From positions 62,001 through 126,000 of the forward strand of contig JAIQFH010000032.1 in NCBI GenBank assembly GCA_020073385.1: a DNA stretch of 64,000 nucleotides, written 5' to 3'. A program made the translations under genes and the position numbers. Below are positions 45,061-53,637 of the stretch, one piece after another (positions within the stretch are counted from its first letter, which is position 1; each line of letters opens with the position of its first letter). The stretch is from Terriglobia bacterium. GTDB lineage: Bacteria; Acidobacteriota; Terriglobia; Terriglobales; Acidobacteriaceae. The notes under the pieces were generated by a model. That model worked only from the letters and a program-made list of their open reading frames with translations, was not told the origin of the DNA and made no database searches.

Positions 45061-46389
45061 ATGTTCTCGCCAAATTCCCAAACGAGCAAAGGCGCGATCG
45101 GCATTGACTTTGGGACAACCAACAGCTCAATCGCCTTTGCCGGCTGCTCAGACGAGGTTCAGCTCGCCAAGTTCCCTTACTTCGGAGGAGTGACCGATGC
45201 ATATCGGTCGCTGCTGTATCTTCAGCAGGTGAAGGAAGGAGGCGTCAATGTCCTTAAATCGTGGACGGGCCCAGATGGCATCGAGCACTATCTTGCCGCG
45301 GACGTGAAGGGACGACTGATTCAGTCGCTCAAGTCGTTCCTGAGTAGTCGCAACCTCCACAGCACGGAAGTTTTCGGTCGACGGTACACCCTTGAAGATC
45401 TGATCGCCAGGATCCTCAGGGACCTGCGGGAAAGGGCGGAGCATCAGTTTGGGATCAAAATCAGGTCAGCGGTAGTCGGAAGGCCGGTTCATTTTGTAGG
45501 AGCAGAGAACAAAGAGGATGACGGTTATGCAGAGGGCCGGCTTCGATTGGCCTTTGAGCTGGCTGGCTATGAATCCGTAGAGTTCGAGATGGAGCCGGTG
45601 GCAGCAGCTCACTATTACGAATCCACGCTTGACCATGACGAACTCATTCTTATTGGGGATTTCGGTGGCGGTACGAGCGACTTCTCATTAGTTCACGTTG
45701 GCCCTACTATCCGTCGAAGAGGCAGAGTCCCGGGCGACATCGTGGGGAACGCTGGAGTCGGCATCGCGGGAGATTCCTTTGATGCAAAGATCATTAGGCA
45801 CCTCGTTTCGCCCGCTCTTGGAGCCGGGTCGCACCTGCGCTCTCTGGGCAAGATCCTGACGGTTCCAAACTGGGTTTATATAAGGTTAGAGCGCTGGCAT
45901 CATCTGTCCCTGTTGAGAGGCAGGGACGTGCTGAACATGCTAAGGGGCGTTCACGCGCAGTCGCTTGAACCAGAGAAAATCGGAGCGCTCATTCACTTCA
46001 TAAAAGAAGATCTCGGATTCCACCTGCACCGCGCCGTGCAAAAGGTTAAGTGCGATTTGTCGAATGACCCGGCGGCCACATTCCAGTTTTCGGACGGGTT
46101 TGTGGATCTGAGAGCGATGGTGGACCGAACATCCTTCGAGGAGTGGATTTCAGAAGAGCTTGGACAAATCGCACGATGCGTCGATTCTCTCCTTAATTCT
46201 TCAGGCATTCTGCCCAGAGACGTCGATAGGGTCTTTCTTACGGGGGGCTCTTCATTTGTTCCGGCCGTGAGGAGAATCTTCGAAAGGCGATTTGGAGAGA
46301 AGCGAATTCGAGGCGGCAACGAGTTTACGTCGGTAGCCCGGGGCTTAGCATTAAAAGCAATGGATTTGAGAATATCTCGCTTTGGTTAG
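45061..46389 (+). CDS. Hsp70-like actin-fold chaperone (YegD-like)
   Basis: 442 residues from ATG 45061 (TTG 45046 in frame is an alternative). Actin-fold nucleotide motifs: phosphate-1 IGIDFGTTNSSIAFAG (about 13-28), phosphate-2 LIGDFGGGTSDFSLVHVG (about 198-215) and adenosine VFLTGGSSFVPAVRRIFERR (about 395-414). There is no substrate-binding domain, as in E. coli YegD, whose length it matches. Stand-alone gene; client unknown. Confidence 0.82.
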   Translation: MFSPNSQTSKGAIGIDFGTTNSSIAFAGCSDEVQLAKFPYFGGVTDAYRSLLYLQQVKEGGVNVLKSWTGPDGIEHYLAADVKGRLIQSLKSFLSSRNLHSTEVFGRRYTLEDLIARILRDLRERAEHQFGIKIRSAVVGRPVHFVGAENKEDDGYAEGRLRLAFELAGYESVEFEMEPVAAAHYYESTLDHDELILIGDFGGGTSDFSLVHVGPTIRRRGRVPGDIVGNAGVGIAGDSFDAKIIRHLVSPALGAGSHLRSLGKILTVPNWVYIRLERWHHLSLLRGRDVLNMLRGVHAQSLEPEKIGALIHFIKEDLGFHLHRAVQKVKCDLSNDPAATFQFSDGFVDLRAMVDRTSFEEWISEELGQIARCVDSLLNSSGILPRDVDRVFLTGGSSFVPAVRRIFERRFGEKRIRGGNEFTSVARGLALKAMDLRISRFG

Positions 46390-46583
46390 AGGATTGAAGA
46401 ATTCTCAGTGATCCGTCCAAGCCACGCAGCAATGCTTAGCCTTCATCACCCGCCACTAGCCAGTCGCCGTGTGATTGTCGCCGCGCCGGCGATGCGAGAT
46501 TTCCAAAGGACGGCAATTGAGTTCGGTAATTTGAGCAGGTGTGGCCCCCGTCAATTGCAGAACTATCCCGTTAAGCTCACACG

Positions 46584-46757
46584 ATGGATGAATCTCTGAT
46601 CTCGATTCGAAAAGCCGATCAGACTCTCTCGCGTGCTCTTGGGTCGGCGAATGCCGAGCCGCAAATTCTTGCTCATTTAATGCAGGCGTTTGCCGCTCTC
46701 AGAGCCCCGATTGACAGCCGCGCTCCAGAGGCGTATCTCTTCTCCGTCAACGTGTAG
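46584..46757 (+). CDS. Possible small protein (57 aa)
   Basis: ATG 46584 to TAG 46755-46757 encodes MDESLISIRKADQTLSRALG and ILAHLMQAFAALRAPIDSRA, a helical, balanced composition. It lies in the leader of the S53 gene. No family recognised and no clear ribosome site, so it may be chance or a leader peptide. Confidence 0.25.
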   Translation: MDESLISIRKADQTLSRALGSANAEPQILAHLMQAFAALRAPIDSRAPEAYLFSVNV

Positions 46758-46859
46758 CGTCAGCTGTGGCTCGACGTTTCCCCAAGCAATCAGCTGGCGT
46801 CCGATGTGATCGTCCTGCTCGAGCAGGCCTTTCTCAATGCTTCCAGGAGATGCCACTCT

Positions 46860-48947
46860 ATGTGCTGCAAAACAACAAAGTACCTGTTCTGCGTTTTTGT
46901 TGTCTGCCTCGCGATCGCTTTGATTGCTCTCCAGAGCTTCGCCCAAACCGGAAAAACCGGGCGTTCGCTTCTCCAGCCTCAAGTCCTTGGCCCCGAAAGT
47001 TTGTCAAAGTCGATAACCGTGAATGTCTGGCTCAAGCAGCGTAATAAAACTAGCTTCGACGCGTTGGTTCGCCAGATGTACGACAAGAATTCTTCCAACT
47101 ATCACCGCTGGCTGACCATCAACGAATACAAACAGAGGTTTGCTCCTACCGACGCGGATGCGGCGCTTGTTCGCCAACACTTGGCTAACAATAACTTGAG
47201 CATCGTCTCCACCGACAAACTTAACCACGTCGTAACTGCTCGCGGAGCTGTCGCCGACGTTCAGCGTGCCTTCGGTGTGCAACTGAATCGCGTTTCCGTA
47301 AATGGCGCCATTCATCGCATGCCCTCAGCCGAGCCCGCCATCGCCGGACCCGCCGCGCAGGTGATCTCCACTGTTCAAGGCTTGTCCGACCTCAGCTACC
47401 ACAACTTTGCAAAGCGCCGCATCGACCCCGACACGGGAAAGCCCGAGCCCATGGTCCCCGTGAAGACTGCGGCAGCGGCTCCCACTTCTTCCATCGTCAA
47501 GTTCTTCAATGCCAACTGTTATACCGGCCCCGTGACAAAGGTCTTCACCACTCCCGGCGGGGGACCAAAGGCCGTCTATAGAGGAGCGCGCTACGGCAAC
47601 AACATCACCGCCGGTCCTCCCAATCTTCCGCCCTGCGGCTACAACGCCCCGCAGATCCAGACCGCCTATGGACTCTCCACTCTCTATAAACAGAAAGTCG
47701 GGAAACAGAAGTTGAATGGCGCCGGTCAGAACATCGTGATTGTGGATGCATTCGGATCAGACACGATCCTGAGCGATTCCAACATCTTCAGCCAGATCAA
47801 CGCCCTTCCGCCGCTGACGACCGATGATTTCCTGATCCTGTATCCGACAGGCCCTGCCTCGTGCGGCGGCACCTGCGGTGGTTGGGCGGATGAAACCAGT
47901 TTGGACGTGCAGTGGGCGCATGCGGTCGCGCCGGGAGCCAACATCATCCTCCTGCTCGCCGCCGACAATTCCTTCACCAATCTCGATCTGTCGGTGCTGT
48001 TCGCCATCGAAAACGTGATTGGCCCGGTCATCTCCAACAGCTACGGCATCGAAGAGCTTCTGCTCGCGGAGTTCTTCCCCTCCGAACTCACCGTGCAGGA
48101 CACCCTCAGCCAACTAGCAGCAGCGTTGGGCATGTCGGCCAACTTCTCTACCGGAGATGCCGGCGATTTCACCCCCGACATCGGGGTGCCAAGCGTCTCC
48201 ATGCCGGCCGCTTCTCCCTATTCCGTTGCCGTGGGCGGGACCAGCCTCTTCCTTGGTCCCGGCCGCTCCATCAAGTTCCAAACTGGATGGGGCAATAACC
48301 TCACCCGGATCGCGGATGTCACTCCAAATCCGCCGGTCATTCCGCCTCTTCTGCTCGGATTTAGCGGTGGCGCGGGTGGCGGCGAGAGCCAGGTGTTCGC
48401 CAAGCCTTCCTACCAGGGAGGTCTGCCAGGGACCGGTCGCCTGCTGCCTGACATCTCGTACGTGGCGGACCCGTTTACCGGAGTAGAGATCATCATTACG
48501 GATCCAGCCAATCCCGCTGGAGGGCCGCTCATCGGCGTCATCGGCGGCACGAGCCTTTCCTGCCCCATGTTCTCTGCCCTCTGGGCGATTACCGCCCAGG
48601 CTGCCGGAACTTGGCTTGGTCAGGCATCTCCACTACTCTACGGTCTGCCGCCGGATGCGATCTCCGACGTGCTGGCGGTTACTCCCCCCAACAACGTGAC
48701 AGGCACGGCCTTCGTTCCGGGGCAACCACCCGTCACTTATTCTGCCGACGATTTGGTGCAGCCCCTGGAAAACACTGTCGATTACACCAGCGCGTTGTAT
48801 AACTCGCCGTTCTCTACGCGCTGGTTTGTCCTGAGCTTTGGCACCGACACCTCGTTGACCACGGGACCCGGTTGGGACAATGTTACCGGCCTTGGCACTC
48901 CCAATGGCGCCACCTTCATCAATGACGTTGTCGCCTCTATTCCGTAG
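46860..48947 (+). CDS. S53 family (pro-kumamolisin) protease 2
   Basis: 695 residues from ATG 46860 (AGGAG site about 10 bases upstream). Signal segment YLFCVFVVCLAIALIALQSF. The pro-domain contains SSNYHRWLTINEYKQRFAPT. Catalytic elements: Glu/Asp in ADETSLDVQWAHAVAPGA, the oxyanion Asp in STGDAGDFTPD, the nucleophile Ser in GGTSLSCPMFSALWA, and the C-terminal calcium-site-like GWDNVTGLGTPNG. Unlike the S53 protein at 24192 it has no Ig repeats. Secreted acid protease. Confidence 0.88.
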   Translation: MCCKTTKYLFCVFVVCLAIALIALQSFAQTGKTGRSLLQPQVLGPESLSKSITVNVWLKQRNKTSFDALVRQMYDKNSSNYHRWLTINEYKQRFAPTDADAALVRQHLANNNLSIVSTDKLNHVVTARGAVADVQRAFGVQLNRVSVNGAIHRMPSAEPAIAGPAAQVISTVQGLSDLSYHNFAKRRIDPDTGKPEPMVPVKTAAAAPTSSIVKFFNANCYTGPVTKVFTTPGGGPKAVYRGARYGNNITAGPPNLPPCGYNAPQIQTAYGLSTLYKQKVGKQKLNGAGQNIVIVDAFGSDTILSDSNIFSQINALPPLTTDDFLILYPTGPASCGGTCGGWADETSLDVQWAHAVAPGANIILLLAADNSFTNLDLSVLFAIENVIGPVISNSYGIEELLLAEFFPSELTVQDTLSQLAAALGMSANFSTGDAGDFTPDIGVPSVSMPAASPYSVAVGGTSLFLGPGRSIKFQTGWGNNLTRIADVTPNPPVIPPLLLGFSGGAGGGESQVFAKPSYQGGLPGTGRLLPDISYVADPFTGVEIIITDPANPAGGPLIGVIGGTSLSCPMFSALWAITAQAAGTWLGQASPLLYGLPPDAISDVLAVTPPNNVTGTAFVPGQPPVTYSADDLVQPLENTVDYTSALYNSPFSTRWFVLSFGTDTSLTTGPGWDNVTGLGTPNGATFINDVVASIP

Positions 48948-48969
48948 TAGAGGTAGCCAGTAAAATCAG

Positions 48970-49015
48970 AAGCAGGCTGGATCCTATCCAGCCTGCTTCG
49001 CTCCTCACTCTTCTT
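48970..49015 (+). terminator. Strong hairpin terminator after S53 protease 2
   Basis: AAGCAGGCTGGAT (48970-48982) pairs perfectly with ATCCAGCCTGCTT (48986-48998) over 13 bp with a 3-base loop; CGCTCCTCACTCTTCTTTC follows. Confidence 0.75.
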
Positions 49016-49255
49016 TCAGACGGATTACTACCGGTTGATTCGTCACTTAGCGGCGCGGAACGAATGCCACAATACCGCTCATCTGTGTTTCTTGCCGTTG
49101 GGCGAGATATGCAACCGGTTCATCCAAGGGTGCGAACACAGAGTCTTCACACTCAACTTCAGACAACCATTTCTCTTGTGTCTTGGAACGCAGCGGTCGG
49201 CTACCTGAGAAATGAAAGCCAAGAGTTGAACCGTCGCTCGCGAGTTGCCCTACCC

Positions 49256-50119
49256 CTATCCTCCAAATCGCCGCGCCGCGCGCCATGGAATTCCATGCCG
49301 TTCGAACACCGGACGCAGCGCAATGCTGAACGCTTTCGTCAAATCGTTGTAACCGGTTCGAATAATGGTCGAGGGCAGTGGCAGGAATACCGCGCTCCAG
49401 TCGCTTTCAAACACAACAAATCCCGGCTTCGCTTTGGATGGACTCTCGCGCCGGTCAATCACAGCTCTCACCAAGCTCGATGCTTCAATCGCAGGAAGCT
49501 GCAAGCCAAAATTCCCACGGATCTGATTGGCAAACAGGTTGTACTCTTGCACCTTGATATTCAGTACAAAAATCAACAAGCGTTCCGGCTCGAGCGTTCG
49601 TATCGCTTGGCCCATTTCCCAGAGCAATCCAGGCGAGTTCCCCGCGCGGATAATAACCAGCGGGGCAGACTGCATGCTCGCGAGCACGACTTGCTTCCAC
49701 TCTGACTGATTCGCGTACATCCGGGTCGCGCCCGGCACCGGAAGTCGCTCTCCCGGTTGACCAATCGCGACCATGTCTCCAAACGGCTTGAGCACCTTGC
49801 CCAGGTCTTCCTCTTCCGTCGTCCACCCCGCCGCAATGTGTTGGTAGGTGGTCGAAGGATCGGTCTGAAACGACCTGAGGTAAAGCACATCGGGTTTCGA
49901 ATCCATGAGCGGGCTGTCCGGACCCATTGCCTTCGCTCTGGCGTTGTGCTGACGCCCTCGGTAGAACAGAAGTATTCCGCCGGCGAAGAATGGAACCGCG
50001 AGAAACGCGAACACACTTTCGTCTACTCCGCCCGTAGCTAAATAGATCACGCCGCCAAAAATGATCAAAGCGATGCCACAAGCCTTCAGCCCGCCGCCCG
50101 CTGATGTCTGCTGAGACAT
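49256..50119 (-). CDS. Two-helix membrane protein with LRxF/TIR-like soluble domain (island member 1)
   Basis: 287 residues from ATG 50117-50119 (AGGTG site; the longer frame starts at TTG). Two N-terminal helices (GIALIIFGGVIYLATGG; FAFLAVPFFAGGILLFY) are followed by a soluble domain: DVLYLRSFQTDPSTTYQ, EEEDLGKVLKPFGDMVAIGQ, PGERLPVPGATRMYAN, EWKQVVLASM, APLVIIRAGNSPGLLWEMGQ and RLLIFVLN. The order of strands and the WE pair resemble TIR/deoxyribosyltransferase-like nucleotide-cleaving folds, but I know no named family. The same domain recurs at 53638 and, diverged, at 59330. Last gene of a minus-strand block. Confidence 0.6.
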   Translation of the reverse strand: MSQQTSAGGGLKACGIALIIFGGVIYLATGGVDESVFAFLAVPFFAGGILLFYRGRQHNARAKAMGPDSPLMDSKPDVLYLRSFQTDPSTTYQHIAAGWTTEEEDLGKVLKPFGDMVAIGQPGERLPVPGATRMYANQSEWKQVVLASMQSAPLVIIRAGNSPGLLWEMGQAIRTLEPERLLIFVLNIKVQEYNLFANQIRGNFGLQLPAIEASSLVRAVIDRRESPSKAKPGFVVFESDWSAVFLPLPSTIIRTGYNDLTKAFSIALRPVFERHGIPWRAARRFGG

Positions 50120-50402
50120 GACACACCTGCTGTGAACCGCCAATTTGCCGAACGACTATACCCCAATTGCGCTCGCCCCGTAACTAGACGCGATGGGAAC
50201 ACGCGACTACAGGCCACACAACAGATGGTGATTTCGATCGCAACAACGTTACTGTCACAGCAGAGTGTTTACCACGGTCACAGCGATCCAGACCTGTGCG
50301 GAGTTCCAAGGTACTGGACAGCGGGTGCAACTCCCGCCCGGAAACTGGCGCGAGAAAGCAAGGAGCAATGGTCCTTTCGCTGGGACAACCCCGCAACTTA
50401 AA

Positions 50403-52850
50403 CTAGTTTGACCTCAAGCCTCGTTGGTTGGTCCTTCCACCGCCTACTGCCTTCGTTTTCTTTGAACCGCCCAGGCGCAAGTTGCCCAGGATAGCGCCAG
50501 CCCTTACATGGTCGTTGGTGTACACCTTCTCTTCCGGCATACCCTCAAAGCACGCGGTCTCAAATGAAAGGGCTATCTTCCACGCAAAGCTCTTGCGGCG
50601 CGCCATGACGATGTACAGTCGTCCCAACACCGTTCTAGAGTCCTCCGAATAATTCGCCAGTCCGGTGTAGGCGTGGGCTTCGTCCGCCTCCAACTTCTTT
50701 GCCAACCCGGGAAGCTTCCCGAGGTAGTTCCAACTTCGCAGCGTGGGCAACGGATCCTGCTCGAGAAGTACCGGAAACCCGCTCATGGCAATGAAGGGGT
50801 CGATCCAGTTGGTCATGTTCGAGGTTGCAGTGGCCTTCTCCATAAAGCTGATAATCAACCACTCGGCTTTGTGCACCCCGTTGTAAATATGTTCGATCTC
50901 CCGCGCCGTTCCACGGACCTGGGGCGTGGAACTCCATCGCTTGGGGATTCGCAGTGAATAACGAAGCGTGGCACTTTTCAGTGGCACGGTGGGCCAACCG
51001 GGAGGATCGCAAGACTCCAACCAGCGAGGGATTTCGGGCGGAGGAGTGGTGAGCTTCTGAGCACTGCTGTCTCCCACTTCTGCAGCCAGGACCGCCTTCC
51101 ATTTTTCGACCGGGAGCGATTTTTCGATGTTCCATTCTCGCGCGCTCTGAACCGCATATGTCAGCGCCTCCAGGTATGCCCTTTGCCGCGCTAAGGAGGG
51201 CAGAGCTTTGTATAACTGTTCGAGAATGTCGACATTTTCCCGGAGTTCCTTTGCCGCGCGAGCATTGTCTCCCAGCCGCGCATGAACGAACGCATTGCTG
51301 CGCACTGCGTCTGCCCAGATGCGTTGGAAGTCCGGATTCTCGGGGTCGGAGTCACGGATGGCCTGCGCTATGCCGCCCAAGGTTTCGCCGATCTGGCCGG
51401 CCTGCTTGAAGCTGTCCTGCCTTACCCAGATGTCCACCATCGTCCGGCAAGTCCCGTACATCAGCGTGGCATCGGGCAGCGAGGGTTTCATTTCGCCCAG
51501 CACGAGCGGCTGCATCAGTTCCGCTGTTTCCTGGAATTTCACATACGCGTCGCGATGCAGCGCTCGTGCCCGCGCCAGAATTGCCTCGCTATGGCGGAAC
51601 CGCGCTGCCAGTCGGCGCTGTTCATCGCTGCTAAATGTGCCCTTCTTTAAAGCTTCGACGATCTCTGGGCGCCGGTCTTCGCGCGCAGTATTGGCATAGC
51701 GCTGCAACAACGCTGTACGGCGGATCGGGCTGCTGACGTGTCCCAGATACTCGCTAGTCTGGATGACGCGCTGTGTCGTTGTCGTGCGACTCGCGTACAA
51801 AGAGAATCGTTCTCCCTCAGTAGTACTACCTGAGAGCCGAACGTCGATGTCAGTATCGGCCGCGATCTCGCGCGCCTGTTTCTGCACCGTGTCGTGCGCA
51901 ATCAACCGGAAACTGCTGCGCTGTTTCTCCAGTGTCTCGAGGCTGGGGATTTCAAACGTCTGCGGAAGGTCGAACTCACCCTTGGGCTTGAACTCTGTGC
52001 CATCGAATTGCAGGGAGAATGTCGCTGGAAGATCTTTCAGGTCGGTGCCGTCGATTTGTGGTTGCAACCGGACTACCCGATCGAACCATCTGAATTGCAC
52101 GTCTAGGCGAGGTCGATCTTTGAGGAAGAACTCGGTGTACTCAGGCTCTTCCAGTCCGAATTCCTCGGGCCAAGTACGGCCTTCCCGGTAATGCGCGATG
52201 TAGAAGGACATCGATCCGTGGAACAGGTCATCCAGCTTCAACTGCAGCTCAAAAATGATGTTGGGATCCTGCAGAGTATCGGAACCGACCACCACTTCTA
52301 CGCTGCGCACGGGCTGCGCGGCGAATGCTGCAAACTGTTGGTCAACCCCAGGCAGCTCTTCTTCTGCCCGCGCCACTATCTCCCGGTTGGCGATTAGCTG
52401 CCGATTTGCAGCATCCAGCAACACCTTGTCGTCCACCGCTGCATTGCCGCTCAGGGCACGCGTCAGGCGAAGACGCACAGCCTCGTGTTCCAATCCGTCG
52501 GACGCGTCGAAGCCGACGAGATCAGACAGTTGCGCGGGTATCCGGCATGGCCGAAGAATGATCGGCAGGATACGCAAACCCCGTTTGGCTGCCGTGATCG
52601 CAGTTTCAATTTCCTGGTTTACCCAGGGAGATTCGACTGCGGTGGGCGATAACAACAGGCAGAAGATCTCTGCCTGCTCCACTTTGGTTTTTAATTCCTG
52701 GTGTAGCTCCGCTGTGGTTTGGATATCGAAGAAGTCCATCCAGACCTTGATCTGGCTGGCCTCCAACAGTTCCTTGATGGCAAAGGCTTCTTTACGGTCA
52801 TACGAACTGTAGGAGATGAAGGCGGTCTTGGGGGCCTGGGTGGAGGGCAT
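50403..52850 (-). CDS. TIR-domain protein with long C-terminal extension (island member 2)
   Basis: 815 residues from ATG 52848-52850. The N-terminal TIR domain (1-135): KTAFISYSSYDRKEAFAIKE, KVWMDFFDIQTTAE, IFCLLLSPTAVESPWVNQEI; Glu80 is the expected NADase catalytic Glu. It is followed by a beta region (about 170-310), a helical TPR-like part (about 370-580: ARLGDNARAAKELRENVDIL) and a C-terminal alpha/beta domain with SLRIPKRWSSTPQVRGTA. TIR enzymes cleave NAD or make cyclic ADP-ribose signals in bacterial immunity. The role of the extension is unknown. Confidence 0.8.
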   Translation of the reverse strand: MPSTQAPKTAFISYSSYDRKEAFAIKELLEASQIKVWMDFFDIQTTAELHQELKTKVEQAEIFCLLLSPTAVESPWVNQEIETAITAAKRGLRILPIILRPCRIPAQLSDLVGFDASDGLEHEAVRLRLTRALSGNAAVDDKVLLDAANRQLIANREIVARAEEELPGVDQQFAAFAAQPVRSVEVVVGSDTLQDPNIIFELQLKLDDLFHGSMSFYIAHYREGRTWPEEFGLEEPEYTEFFLKDRPRLDVQFRWFDRVVRLQPQIDGTDLKDLPATFSLQFDGTEFKPKGEFDLPQTFEIPSLETLEKQRSSFRLIAHDTVQKQAREIAADTDIDVRLSGSTTEGERFSLYASRTTTTQRVIQTSEYLGHVSSPIRRTALLQRYANTAREDRRPEIVEALKKGTFSSDEQRRLAARFRHSEAILARARALHRDAYVKFQETAELMQPLVLGEMKPSLPDATLMYGTCRTMVDIWVRQDSFKQAGQIGETLGGIAQAIRDSDPENPDFQRIWADAVRSNAFVHARLGDNARAAKELRENVDILEQLYKALPSLARQRAYLEALTYAVQSAREWNIEKSLPVEKWKAVLAAEVGDSSAQKLTTPPPEIPRWLESCDPPGWPTVPLKSATLRYSLRIPKRWSSTPQVRGTAREIEHIYNGVHKAEWLIISFMEKATATSNMTNWIDPFIAMSGFPVLLEQDPLPTLRSWNYLGKLPGLAKKLEADEAHAYTGLANYSEDSRTVLGRLYIVMARRKSFAWKIALSFETACFEGMPEEKVYTNDHVRAGAILGNLRLGGSKKTKAVGGGRTNQRGLRSN

Positions 52851-53018
52851 AAACGCACACCTCTTGAGCCTACTGGCGTTGCCCATTGTACCCCGCGCCA
52901 CCGACTGCGAATGTCTCTAAGAAATCGTCATCCAGAGCCTAACGCAATTTGTGAGCAAAAAAGCGAGTGCAACTTCTAACTTCTTGCGCCAAACCTCAGA
53001 AACTCCGCCAAGTCGGGC

Positions 53019-53483
53019 TCAGCCTTTTTGCTGTTTACCCGGTTCCTGCTGCTGAACCGATGCCCACTTAGAGTGCTCCTGCGATACCAGCGACTCGATG
53101 CGCTCGGCCAGGAGGGCGTGTGGATCAGGAGCGCTGGCGTATGGCGCTGCCTTGCCCAGATAGGTGTATTTCTCATGCTTCAAGGCTTCGCAGGTTGAAC
53201 GGTAGTTGATCCAATTCTGCTGGTACTGGTTTAAATGCAGCAACCCTTCGAGCACCGTAATCAATACGCCCAAGCCACCAGTCACGATGCTAATGTGCGG
53301 AAGCCCGAGACCTGCCAGAAAAGGAATAATTGCTGCTGCGAGAATCTCAGCAATCTTAATTCGCCTGTAAGTCCGCTGGTTCGACAAGCTCTTGCGATCG
53401 TACCAGTCGAGTTGATCCTCCAGACGTTCCATGATGGGATCGGAGTCAGGGAGTTGGGCGGCAGATGTATTCATAGCGGGCAA
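53019..53483 (-). CDS. DUF4231/SLATT-like two-helix membrane protein (island member 3)
   Basis: 154 residues from TTG 53481-53483 with AGAAGG five bases upstream (ATG at 53474 is the alternative). MERLEDQLDWYDRKSLSNQR is followed by two adjacent membrane helices (ILAAAIIPFLAGLGLPHISI; TGGLGVLITVLEGLLHLN) and NYRSTCEALKHEKYTYLGKA, the DUF4231 pattern (helix - 2TM - YRxTxExLxxEkylY). DUF4231 is placed among SLATT membrane effectors that associate with nucleotide-signalling (SMODS/SLOG) genes and are thought to form pores. Confidence 0.82.
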   Translation of the reverse strand: MPAMNTSAAQLPDSDPIMERLEDQLDWYDRKSLSNQRTYRRIKIAEILAAAIIPFLAGLGLPHISIVTGGLGVLITVLEGLLHLNQYQQNWINYRSTCEALKHEKYTYLGKAAPYASAPDPHALLAERIESLVSQEHSKWASVQQQEPGKQQKG

Positions 53484-53637
53484 TTCTACCTTCTTCTAGA
53501 GAAAGAGGGACTATATAACTTGCTCATGCCCCACAAGCCGAATTGTGGGGCGTGTTGTCGGAAGTCCGTCCGAAGCCGCGACTTCAGGGTCGCTCGTCAC
53601 TCGGCAGTAACTCGACATCCGGTCGGAATCATATGTC

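Noticed and set aside
49047-49286. Minus-strand 79-codon frame next to island member 1
   Set aside because: Overlaps the end of the better supported gene at 49256 and shows no family similarity.
50280-50400. GC-rich hairpins resembling a riboswitch or tRNA arm between island members 1 and 2
   Set aside because: No match to a known riboswitch core and no complete tRNA fold.
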